Below, piece after piece: positions 31,794 to 42,527 of a stretch of 64,000 bases of DNA (within the stretch, counting starts at the first letter, position 1; the number at the start of each line of letters is the position of its first letter). The DNA is taken from NCBI GenBank assembly GCA_033439765.1, contig JAULSN010000003.1:5394001-5458000 (forward strand), given 5' to 3'. A program made the position numbers and the translations under genes. Source of the DNA: Lasiosphaeria ovina. Taxonomy: Eukaryota; Ascomycota; Sordariomycetes; Sordariales; Lasiosphaeriaceae. The notes beneath the pieces were generated by a model. It had not been told where the DNA came from. It was given only the letters and a program-made list of their open reading frames with translations, and searched no databases.

Positions 31794-34700
31794 CTACATG
31801 CGAATCCTCTTACCCGCAAACAGCCCAGCAAATGCCAACACCCTGTACAGCGTGCCAATGGCCGCCAGCACGCCCAGGTTGCGCCACAGGTGATCGAGCG
31901 CGAACCCAGAGGCATCAGCCGCCTGCTCAACATCATACAAATAGGCAAAGGGCCCGACGAGCTGACCGAAATAGAGCTCGGCAAGCCAGACGCCCGGGCT
32001 GGCGCGCCACAGCCACTCGACATGCCAGCCCTTGACCGTCCTGAGCGGCGGCGCGGCGCCCGACAAGATCCCGACAATGAGACTCAGCATGGTCGCGAAC
32101 AGCGGCGCGTCCTCGCGGCGCACGACCATGCTCACCACACTGGCGAGCCCGTACACGCAGTAAAAGTACAGCAGGTTCGCCGGGAACGCCACGCCCCACG
32201 GCACGACGGCCGCCGAGAGCAGCAGCAGCGGCGCGGTGAAGTGCAGGCACGCGCAGGCCATGCGGGGCGCCGCCGCCGCCGACTTGGCGGCGAAGTACGC
32301 CAGCCGGCTGTGCCCGGCCTCGGCCTCGCGGCGGTGCAGCAGCAGTTCCTCGGAGAACACGCGCACGCCCGGCGCGGCGCCCACGAGACCCACCGCGATG
32401 GCCACCAGCAGTGCGAGCTCGGGCGCGGAGCGCAGGTCCGACGACACGCTGAGGATCGAGTACGCCCCGCGGTAGCTGCCCGTGAACAGCACGCCCTGCT
32501 TCGCGTGCTCGGCGAGCCCTAGGAGGAATCCCGCGAGTGTGGCGAGGCACATCTCGTACCAGAAGGTTGCGACGGCGCGGTACTGCTGGAGCATCGCTCG
32601 TGCGAAGCAGAGTTGGGTCTGCCGCCAGAGAGGAGCGCCGCGCCGGCGTAGCAGCCGCTGCATGTTGGCGTGGGTTTGGCTGTTGCTGGTGCGGGCGGTG
32701 GCAGAGGCTGGGAACGGGAAGGGGAGCGAGAATCGGGGGTTGGCGGTTATGGTATTGGTGCTGTCGTTAGGGCGGGCGGTTTGTGATACGGCGCCCGTGG
32801 CTGGGGCCGCGGTGTGTGGTGAGGACAAAGACGCGGGACTTTGCGGCCGAGACGGTACCGTTGCCTCCATGGTTCTGTCATCGCCATGGCTGCCCTGTCG
32901 CGACGCAGACCAGTGGCCGATCAGCGCGTCCTTGGAGATGTCGCCCGTCTTCTTGTACGGGCGTCCGTTCCCGGTGATGATGTCGGTGACGACGTCGCCG
33001 TAGTTGGCGTGGGGCGGAAAGTGGAAGCCGAGCTGCTCGAAGAAGGGCTGCACGTCGGCCTCTCGGCCCGCGTAGATGAGCTGTCCGTTGGCCAGCAGGA
33101 TCAAGTCGTCGAGCATGTCGAAGATCTCCATGCGGGGCTGGTGGATGACGACGATGACCGAGATGCCCAGGCGCGCGAGCGCCTTGAGCGTGCGCATGAT
33201 GGACGTGGCCGCCGTCGCGTCGAGGCCCGACGTCGGCTCGTCGAGGAAGATGGCCATGGGCGCCGCCGCCAGCTCCATGCCGATGCTGACGCGCTTGCGC
33301 TGCCCGCCGCTGAGTATCGGCTTGCTCGCGCTGCCCACCAGGCTGTCGCTGACGTGGCTCAGCTCGAGACAGTCGATGACGGCCGTGACGTGCGCGCAGA
33401 TGTCCGCGTCTTTCCAGGTGCGCGGCAGCCGCACGCGCGCCGAGTGAAGTAGGTTCTCGCGCACCGTTAGCTCAGGCAGCACCACGTCGTCTTGCGGCAC
33501 GTAGCCCACCACTTTTTTATACTGCCGCAGCTTGCCCGGCGCGCCATTGATGGTGACGCTCCCTGCCGTGTACTCACTCTTGCCCATCAGCACGTTGACA
33601 AACGTCGACTTGCCAGCCCCCGACCCGCCCATGACGGCCGTCAGCGTCCCGCGCCTGATCTCTCCTGTGACGCCCTGCAAAATCGGCCGCTGGCTCCCTT
33701 TGGGCTGGAAGGTGAGCTCCGAGAACCCAAACGACAGCCCAAAGTCAGCCGCATCGGTAGCCTTGCTCATTGAGCTGACAAACGCGCGGATCTCAGGCGT
33801 GAGACCAGCCTCCGGACTGTTCAAGACATCTATGGGACTCCAAACTGGCTGCTCGGGGATATCGAGCGCCGCCTCGAAGCCGCTCCACGTATCCTGGCGG
33901 CCGGGCACGTAGGTGGCGTTCATGACGGGTCCCATCTCGCCGTCTTCGTCCACACGGCCCGTTTCGTCCTGTACGCGCTTGTACCTGTGTCCAGCGATGA
34001 CGGCCGCGATGCTGCTGCTGGCACTCGCCCGCTGCTTCTCGAGAAAGCCCAGCGACGACACGCCGTGCCCGCGCGCGCTGGCCTTGAGGCGCCGGCGGTG
34101 GCGCAGCAGCAGGGTCCCGACGACGAGCAGCACGTCGAGCGCGACGAGGAGGCCGACGGGCACGAGGAACAGCTGGTACGTCGACCCCGGCGGGCACCTG
34201 CTGCCGCCCGTGCACGGTGTAGGCGTCGACACGCCCGCCTGGCAGTACGTGCCTGCCGGGCACTCGCGCGTCACGGTTCCGTTGCCCGACGGCGGACAGT
34301 ACCGCCCCGCCTGGCACACCACGGGCTCGAACGGCCCCATGCCCACGTTGCTGCCGTTGAGCTGGCACACGGTGCTGGCGAGCCGCGCCAGCTGGCATTC
34401 TTGGATCGGGGGGCAGTATTGCGGGAGGGAGTTGACCGTGTTGTTCACGCCTGGGTGGTCTCGGTCAGCAATTCGGAGGAGGAGGACGTGGACGGGGTCG
34501 CTGCGAGTACGCACACATGAACCCCTCCAGGCACCCCGTCGTCTGCCAGTCGGACACGTTTTGGATCTGAACGGGAACGGCACCGGACCTCCAGCACGGC
34601 GCAGCCGCCGTTGGATCCTGGTTGCTCTCCAGCTGCTCGTTTGCCTGATAAAAGGAGGTCGAGAATTCGGTGCGGTTCTCGCCCGTGCACGCCGCGTCCC

Positions 34701-35151
34701 ACACGCTGAGTCTGCTGTCCTTGTTGTTCCCGTCAGAAAGCTTGACGAACGACTTTGACTGGAGATCCCATGTCATGGGCGTGGCCGCGTCGAGAGGGTG
34801 AGCCGCCGAGTTGACGGGCAGTCTAAACAGGTCGGCGTCGGTCCCCTCGGCACTGTCGCGGGTCTTGTACCACTTCCCGCTCGGCTCCATGGTGGCCGCT
34901 CCCGTCTGGTTGCCGACACATTGCCAGAGAAACGTCTTCTTGTCCGCGTCCGGGTCCAAGCCGCTGTCGTCTGCGCTGCTCGGGTCTGTCTGCATCTGGC
35001 ACAGGCATCCCTGCGTGTCGAGAAAGGTCGGCACCAGGGGCTCTTGCTGCGGCAGGAAGGGGTCTTGCGGCAGACTGGCCGTGCTGGTGTTGAAGAGGCG
35101 GTTGCAGAATCCATCGTCGTCGAAGCTGTCGTCGTCAGTGGAATTTCCCAT
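31794..35151 (-). CDS. ABCG-type half transporter with large Cys-rich extracytoplasmic N terminus (Adp1-like)
   Basis: Exons 35151-34515 and 34450-31794 (phase 1; donor GTGCGT), total 1097 residues. The N-terminal ~300 residues are Cys- and Asn-rich, with EGFMC|VNNTVNSLPQYCPP and CPAGTYCQAG repeats as in yeast Adp1. One membrane helix (LFLVPVGLLVALDVLLVVGTLLL) precedes the ABC domain: Walker A GGSGAGKST, signature LSGGQRKRVSIG, Walker B MAIFLDEPTSGLD, and switch His in VVIHQPR. The C-terminal half has about six membrane segments with a long low-complexity linker before them. This reverse order (ABC before membrane domain) defines ABCG/White half transporters, which must dimerise. Substrate unknown. 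No signal peptide follows the chosen ATG; an upstream exon is possible, since an in-frame open stretch (CLDKLCCKTHPIDN) with an acceptor CTCAG precedes it at ~35,208. Confidence 0.88.
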
Positions 35152-35911
35152 GCTGGGTGACAGGGTGTTGTCTATGGGATGAGTCTTGCAGCAGAGTTTG
35201 TCGAGGCACTGAGATGGTGTAGCTTAGAGGTGGGAAACTAGTGCCATTTGAGACAATCCCAAGCACCAGCGACATATAATCGCGGAGAGGACACCTACAG
35301 CTGTGCTCCCTCCCTTCGGGTTCTCGAGCCTGCGCTTAATCCGACATAGGTGGCTTGTGAGGCCCTCAAGCTAGGGCGCCATCCTTCCGATCAATGCACT
35401 GCAACAATCTCGCCCGCAAGCGCACGGCAGGCAGCAACTAAGTGTTAGGGGCCGGCCCTGATAGGCTGCTATTTGCGATCGTGGCAATGCGGATTCGAAA
35501 TTGCTTGGTTGGACGTTTATAAGAGAGGTCGGCTCGGACTTTGAGCGTAGATTTGTGCTTGCTTATTTTCTCCAGTACGCAGTAATCAATGATGCTCGGG
35601 TCGGACCGCGGCGCAGGCGCGCCAGGATCTGATGGGTTTCGTATACGCATGGGGCTATATTAATTGCTCGGTACGACTCTACGCTCGGAGAACCTTGCGT
35701 CCCGGCGCTGTGTCCGGGGCGCGGTACGCTCGACTGCTGGGCCCAATCAGACGTACACGCGCACAGCACAGCGTGGCACTGGGCACGGCAATCCTCCCGT
35801 GGCTGGGTTCGGGATTTAAGACGGCTTGCTTATTTTCACCGCCCCGTCTGAAGTCTTTATGGGCTTTTTATCATCTGGCTGCCTGCCTACCTAGTTTGCA
35901 TTCCTAGCTTT
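35152..35911. other. interval upstream of the ABC transporter
   Basis: About 760 bp. It may contain a first exon and promoter of the ABC gene, and the 3' flank of the alcohol dehydrogenase gene. No other gene is seen. Confidence 0.45.
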
Positions 35912-37220
35912 TTATGTGTCTTTGTTATTGTTGACAAGCACTGGCTTGATCACCTTGCCGTCTTTCATGTCCTGCACGGCCTGGTGGAATTGGTCAAAGT
36001 CGTAGAATGTCAACAGTTGGTCGAACGGAAATTTTCCTGCCATCGTCAGCTATTGTTTAGGATCGAGTTCTCGAAGGGGGGGCGAAAACAAACCTTGACG
36101 CCAGAGATCGATCATGAACGGGATTGACTGGAGACGGGCGAGGGTTAGCACCTTTTAGCCAGACTTGCATCCAGCTCTCCGATAAAAAACTTACCACAGC
36201 TGGCACTGAGTCGCCTTGATGGGTTCCCCTGAACGTGATGCCTTTTGTGAGATGGTCTCTCATGGGCACCTGCAGCGCCATATCCTGCGACCCGCCGACG
36301 GCGATGATGGTCCCCCTCGACTTGAGTGCCAAGTGCCCTACCCTCACCAGATCACCGCTGCCCACGCAGTCGAGCACAAAGTCAAACCCGCGCCCGCCCG
36401 GCGTCAGCCCCTTCAACTTCTCCACAAACTCTCCATCCCCACCGGCGCCAGCCAGCGCAGACGGGTCGACTAGATGCGTCGCCGCGTCTCTGACACACGC
36501 AGGCAGCATCGCCAGCTTGGCCGCCGAGTTGTCCACCACGACCAACCGCGCCGGCGACGCCAGCCGCGCCGCCAGACACGCCGCCAGCCCGACGGACCCC
36601 GCGCCGAAGATGCACACGCTGCTGCCCGGTGGTGGCCGCGCCACGTTAAACACGGCGCCGGCGCCGGTCTGGATCCCGCACCCCAGCGCCGCCAGCACCC
36701 GCAGCTCCCCCTCGTCTCCCCCGGCCGGTAGCCGCACCGCACAGCTCGCCCGCGCCACAATCCGCCGCCCGAGGCTGCTCTGCCCGAAGAAGTGCCCGCC
36801 GACCGGCATCCCACTCTCGCTAACCCTTGCCGCCAGCGTCCCGTCTTTCCGACACCCGCGCATGTTCAGCGCGAGCAGCTCGCGGCAGTACGCCGGCGCG
36901 CCGCCCGCGCACTCGCCGCACGCCCCGCAACTACTATACGACAGCACGACGCGGTCGCCGGGCGCGAGGTTATGGACGGCGGATCCGACCGCCAGCACCA
37001 CGCCCGCGCTCTCGTGGCCCAGGATCAGCGGCGGCCCGCACAGGAACTTGCCCGCGGCGGCCTTGAGGTCCGTTGCGCAGATGGCTGTCGCGGCCGTCTC
37101 GATCACGATCTCGTCGGCTGCGATGGCGCCGTAGGTTACGCGTGAGAGTGTGATGGGGCCGGCGGCGGCCTGGGTGATGTAGGCTTCGCTTGTGAAGCCC
37201 GCGGTTAGGTCGGGGGACAT
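35912..37220 (-). CDS. zinc-dependent alcohol dehydrogenase (MDR superfamily, aryl-alcohol type)
   Basis: Exons 37220-36195, 36127-36094 and 36036-35912, all in phase; 394 residues. The catalytic zinc site is seen in ICATDLKA (Cys) and GHESAGVV (His-Glu); the structural zinc loop is CGACGECAGGAPAYC; the NAD-binding motif is GAGSVGLAA near residue 205, with VVVDNS at the end of the second strand, where the Asp favours NAD over NADP. The C-terminal exons encode SIPFMIDLWRQGKFPFDQLLTFYDFDQFHQAVQDM, the usual MDR end. Closest in pattern to aryl-alcohol/benzyl-alcohol dehydrogenases; the true substrate is not deducible. The 34-nt middle exon is easily missed. Confidence 0.9.
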
Positions 37221-38813
37221 TTTGGGGTGGTGGGGTTGTGTTTGTGGGCGTGGTGAAGTTGGAGTGAGTGAGGGTGATGTTGTGTGCTTTCTTCCCTTTG
37301 ACTGGCCGCGGAATAGTGAGGTAGGTGAGGTCCTGTTGAGGTCTTGGTGAGGTCAGGATATCGGGTAAACTGTGCAGACTGCAGTGTGTAGCATGCGGGG
37401 TGCGGGTGCGGCTCGGCAGATGTCAACTCGGCGTGTTCCGACAACCAGTCTTGGACATGGCTGAGGATTCCGGACTGATACTTGACATCACTCGCTGAGA
37501 ACTTGAAAGGCTGGGAGGGAGAGTACAAATCCAGCTGGACATTACAACTTGGATGTATCTCAGAACTTCTCGAAGTACGAAGGCAAGCCCGCTTCCGATA
37601 CAATCTCCCTAGTTCCGCATTTCACAATCACTCGCCATGCCACCATACCCTCATCCCTCATCGCTTATAGCGTACCACTGTCCTTCGTGACGAGGCGGTT
37701 GTCATCGTCCGGGACTAGAACTACCCCGACATCAGCTGAGATATATGCTCTTAGATACAGGGCTCCCCTCTTTATAGGTAACTAATTATCGGAATTTGTG
37801 TTGACTGAGCTGTAAGCGAGTTGCCTCGGTGATCAACAGCCAATCATATGCAACCGAGCTGTCAGTAGGTGTTATACTAGCTCGCTAGGAGAGACTAATA
37901 TCCCGTCTTACGGGCGGCTAGTTGCGGGATACCCCTGCTGGTCTAGGTGGCGTTGCGAAGCAGTGCACATGGATGCAGCGCCGACGGAAAATAAGCTCCG
38001 AGCCGTGGTGCCAGCGCCCGCTATTGGCGGCAACAGGCCACTACTGCAGCAGGTGCCGGCGGCCACTACGGTAACGGCGCTATCCAATTCTCCGCATATA
38101 ATAGTCCAATCGCAGAGTGTTTATTAGCGAGGGATTTTCCAAGATCTACTCTTCAGGACTACAAAAACGCCCTAACCAACGCAATTCAGCCCTGACGAGT
38201 AGAGGCCGAGAGCCCCGCAGGACTATAAATCAATCTCATTTAGAACAGTAGGATTTGGGCGACATTCCTTCTTTGTGGGGGCTTTTAGGGGTCCCCTTTA
38301 ACTTGAGTCCCTATTTTAGAATGTTAGCAACCTTTTCACTCGCACGATCATAATTAGATTGGCGGCTTTCTCTGCGAAAAACCGTAAGCAGAGCCGGAGT
38401 ACTTTTTCATCCGAGGTGGTTGCCGTCTTATTCAGGAAGTCACCTGTAGCTTGGAGACTATCATTATCGCTTTTTTCTTAGCGGCGACTTGCTTAGCGCG
38501 CTTGGAGCTGGCTCTCAGTGGAGTGAAGTCGTAAGCCGCTCGACGCCGCCCGTCTCAATTGGGCCGTGGTCAGCTGCGCATCCAAGCTCTGCGCCATTTC
38601 CACTGGCGCCAAGACCAAACTTCGTATTCCAGCCGACAGGCGAGCAATAGCACCTCAACGACCATACAAAAGAGTGCATCGTATCCGGCTTGTCTTGGCT
38701 CAGGCCGGGTGCTGGCGAACATGCGTGACTGTCACCTGTCTAATTCAAGTCCGAGGTTATCCTCCTGTCCTATGAAGCATGATGAGAGGAGGGTGTGAAT
38801 GCCATTCGGGTAG
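37221..38813. other. gene-poor, partly AT-rich interval, possible transposon relic
   Basis: About 1.6 kb with stop codons in all frames. The 37,680-38,550 part differs in composition from the genes around it. Fragments look weakly like worn DNA-transposon coding sequence, but no terminal repeat or domain could be confirmed. Confidence 0.3.
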
Positions 38814-38820
38814 TATAAAG
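38814..38820 (+). promoter_or_regulatory. TATA box of the small cysteine-rich protein gene
   Basis: TATAAAG lies 104 bp upstream of the ATG at 38918, a good distance for a fungal core promoter with a short 5' UTR. Confidence 0.6.
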
Positions 38821-38917
38821 CTGAGGCGTTGCCCGCATCATGAATACAAAGTCAGCAAGTATTGAAAACCAGTTTTTGACCCATATTCATCTCACTCTAT
38901 CTCAGTCTCGCCTCACC

Positions 38918-39423
38918 ATGAAGTTTCTCGCCTCCATTATGGCGCTGGGCCTTGCAGCCCTCGCGTCTGCGGCTCCCCTCGAGGACCGCGATGCTCCGCA
39001 GACGGTCCATCTCACCTTCCACGGCGGGCCGGCCGAGTACTCGATGGCCTTCCCGGCCGACGGCAACCTGTATCCAACTAGTAAGCGATGACCCCTCTTT
39101 CTCAACCTGACTTTACTCTCACTGACAATGCCTCCCCAGACAACAACATCGCCGTCAACATCATCGACGCGCCCGACTATAACGCCTTCTACCAGTGCAC
39201 CTTCTACACGCCGGGCGACAAGACGCTGGCCAGCAGCATCTCGCCCACGGGCGTCGGCGAGATCTTCGTCGGCCCGCCGCAGCCCGTCACGGGCGTGCGC
39301 TGCCTCGGCTTCTGCGTCGCCACCTACAGCGACTGCTACAACTCGCAGGGCCAGTACGTCGGCCCGTGCTGCAACGGCTTCTGCGCCGCCAACAAGTGCC
39401 GCCCCTGGGTCAGCCCGTTCTAG
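38918..39423 (+). CDS. small secreted cysteine-rich protein
   Basis: Exons 38918-39080 and 39140-39423 (59-nt intron, phase 1), 148 residues. Start CTCACCATGAAG. Residues 1-19 are a textbook signal peptide (FLASIMALGLAALASAA). A polar region of ~60 residues follows, then eight cysteines, seven of them in the last 45 residues: RC-x3-C-x6-C-x9-CC-x3-C-x4-C, a knottin-like spacing. A ninth is not present. No family recognised with confidence; size, secretion and Cys pattern fit effector candidates or small antimicrobial-type proteins, which is inference only. TATA box and a short leader suggest strong, regulated expression. Confidence 0.8.
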
Positions 39424-42250
39424 CGTGTGTAATTAAACAGGAGTTCTCTGGCACCGCGGGGTGTTTAGCTTGTTTTTGTTATGTTTTTCGATCGGTTTAT
39501 GAAGGGATGACATGCATAGTTATGGGAAAACGAGGCACAAATGCAAATATTTTGACAGGTGGAAGCACAACGCTGGACTCGTAATTAGCGTGGTAATTCG
39601 TTACACCCGTACTTTCTTCAGCTCGTCGATTCATTGCCCAAGTCTCTTTATTAGCGCGTCGATTAGATCGATAAGATCAGTCTTATTACCGGCAGTTGAA
39701 AAGCAGGCCAATACTAAGAAGAGGAAAAGTGGGCACAACGACCGGGGCCCCCGGCTTTAAGTTCAACTGTATTTTATTGAGCGGAAAGCGGAAGAGCACA
39801 GGTAACCCGTGACTTGGATCAACCTACATGAATCGTTACTGCAACGATTGTGTTGCAGTTGTGAAAAATGGAATAATTACACCCAATTAAAACTTCACGA
39901 ATAAGCTTTTTGTAGCCCGCCAAAAGCTCCTGTTAGGGAGACATTGTGTGCATTGGCTAGCTAACTCTAGGAGAGCGAAGCTCCTTACAAAAGGTGTGGG
40001 CCAAAACCCGCGTGGGGGGACGTGGCCCATGCGCTACCAAGCTTGGGCCAAGGGACCCCACAACAGCTCCCTCGGCAGCCAGCAGCCGGGCGGTTGCTAG
40101 CTTGTGCCGGTGGGTTGTTGGTCGGCTGCGCTTGCCTGGTCAACAGACAAGTGGAATCATAGGATGAAATCGGGACCTGCCCAATCGCCGACTCCGGTTC
40201 GGCACGACTCCTTGGCCAATACTGTGCGGGCCACGGTCAGCGTGTGGGAGGTGTTTCCAACGGCCCACGGCCCACGGCCCACAATGGCGCCTTGGCGCTG
40301 ATCTCGGGCCGACACGGACACCTCGCTGAGATATTTCGTGCTCGACTCGACTCGACTTCAGCGACACATGGAGGGTCTGGAAAATGCGGCACTCCCAGCA
40401 CGCCGGCCCAGAGAGAGAGACAAATAAACTTGATACATTGCTGCGAGGGGTTTGCTCGGTCCCAGAGGCTCGGTGCCCAGCACAGCGTGTCTTGAAACGG
40501 TCCGGGCCGAGCCCAGAACAGAAATGCATTATTATTTCCGCATTAATTAGATGTAGTGTGCCGAGACCCTGTTTGGTCCCGAGGGCCTGGGCTCGGTTAG
40601 CAAGCTCTTGGACCTGCAGGTTGACGATCGTGAAGGCGGTTTAGCTCGATGCCAGTCGACCGTAATTCCTGGATGGTGCAGAGTGCGGAGGATTTGTGGT
40701 TGATAATTATCGATGTGCCATGCCTATGCCCGGACTTTGTGATTCTGACGTCGAGAGTTGGTCGAGACGCACTCATGCTGCGCTGCGCTCGACGAGAAGG
40801 CGCTAGGAGAGGAGTTTTGGGGGCGGGGAGGTCAACTCACGATACAGACTCGCAGGCGCCCAGGCGCCCGAAATTGGACTGCAAAAGGCTCCGGAACGAC
40901 AGGAGGTGGCCTCAGCCTGACAGCATGCATCCAGGCATGGTCTGTCAGGGATCAAAGGTTTGAATGAGAGTAAGTAAGAGAGTGGCTCAGTCGAGACGCT
41001 CACGGCAGCCGACGAAAGATGGCACAGAACTATCAATAATTAGTTATCATTTATCGTTGCGGAAGCGCGACCAGGGAATCCCCGCCACCCAAGCTTGACC
41101 GCAACGAGGGTTCAGTCATCGATCGCCGACGGGACTCGGCCTTGTTGCCAGACTGCAGCCTCGCACCCCCAGCCCTCACCTTGGCTCGAAATGTGCCGCA
41201 CCCGCCAGAGGTACAGGGGTTAAAGGATCAAAAATTTGGGATTCGGGAGTCGAAAGTTGACAAATTGGGCAACTCCCATTGGTCCGAGCCAAAGTCTCGG
41301 AGTTGCTCCGAATTTCATGTCAGCAGTCGTTGCCCATTGGTCCGGGCCACAGCATCCGTCTGTCAGCCGCAATCCAAGGCACCTCCTTCTCACCTCACAC
41401 CCTGCTCAAATCGACTCATTCCTGTGATTAGCTAAGTGTGGGGGCCCAGTATGTCCAACAATCTGGGGAAACCCACCCCACGCTCAACACAACGAATGTT
41501 TACGAATTACCTGTCTGTGCCATAGTTGTGAGGTGGAGGGACCCCTGGACCCCTGGATCCCTGGATCCTTGGATCCCTGGATCCCTGGACCCTTGATCCG
41601 TTCACTTTGGCACACAATACCAGAAATAGACGCGGCGGAGAACCACCCTCCCCGCGCCCCCAACATCGCCGCTGACATCCAACATGCGCTCGATGTGCTG
41701 TGTGTGGGATTGTGATCTCGGGGACACGGATACGACCGGTCACAAACAGTAACACTTCTAGATTCAGCACTTGGCCAAGCTGCCTCTTGGGCTGAGCTGC
41801 CCATCTGGCACATGCCTCCTTTTTCCCTTCCTCCATCCGGCCCACCCCTACCCCCTGGCTCCCTCTGCCTCTCTCTAGCTGTGCCTGTAAGCTTTGACAT
41901 GTGTCCCTCCATGTCATGTTTGCCAAGGGTGGCGCTTCGAATTCGAAGACGGTACTTGTCCGCTCGTATGTCTTTCAGTCAAACAGCGCCGTCTCCTAGC
42001 CTGCCGGAACCCGACTTCAGTCCAACAGCCCCAAACAAGGCTCATCATGAATAGCAATACTTCTGTGCCCCATACTCGGGGGCCAGGAGAGTGGAGAGTG
42101 GAGAGTTGCAACAACTCGGCCGTGAATGTGCCCCATTGTCAGACCAGGCAGGCAGAACAGACATGAAATCAACACGTTGGCGGCGCGAGAATGGCGAGGT
42201 TTGACCACCAGAGCGCCAAAGGCGCCCTCAAGTTTGGTCGTTGAACTGAC
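39424..42250. other. long gene-free interval
   Basis: About 2.8 kb without any frame showing codon bias. It contains the 8-bp satellite at 41,545 and short duplications such as GGCCCAC near 40,262-40,280 and AACTTGGG-type words. No RNA gene was recognised. Confidence 0.5.
41545..41592. repeat. 8-bp tandem repeat CTGGATCC
   Basis: Six consecutive units CTGGACCC, CTGGATCC, CTGGATCC, TTGGATCC, CTGGATCC, CTGGACCC, nearly palindromic (GGATCC core in each). Confidence 0.9.
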
Positions 42251-42257
42251 TATAAAG
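42251..42257 (+). promoter_or_regulatory. candidate TATA box of the DUF2235 gene
   Basis: TATAAAG 271 bp upstream of the ATG at 42528; the leader between has pyrimidine-rich and T-rich tracts. Confidence 0.4.
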
Positions 42258-42527
42258 GTCTCTGAGTTTCTTACTCCAAGATAGACTTGATTCTCCATCT
42301 CTCGCATCACAGGCTCTCTCAACTTCACCTTCTCGTCCCTGATATCACACTTGATTTTGCCCACTGCTGGTCTGGTTTGGCACTTCATCTTGTGTTCAGC
42401 TGGTCTTTTTTTTTTTCAAATTTTCTTTTTCAAATCTATCTATCGTTTCTGCTTAACCCTCGCGTCCCTGATCCACCGGGCTGCCTGAATATCTTAAATT
42501 GGCGAAGCACTTCCATTTGCTTTCACA

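Noticed and set aside
41484..41926. Minus-strand open frames with a GIQGSKDPGIQGS repeat peptide
   Set aside because: They are products of the 8-bp tandem repeat and lack any other coding sign.
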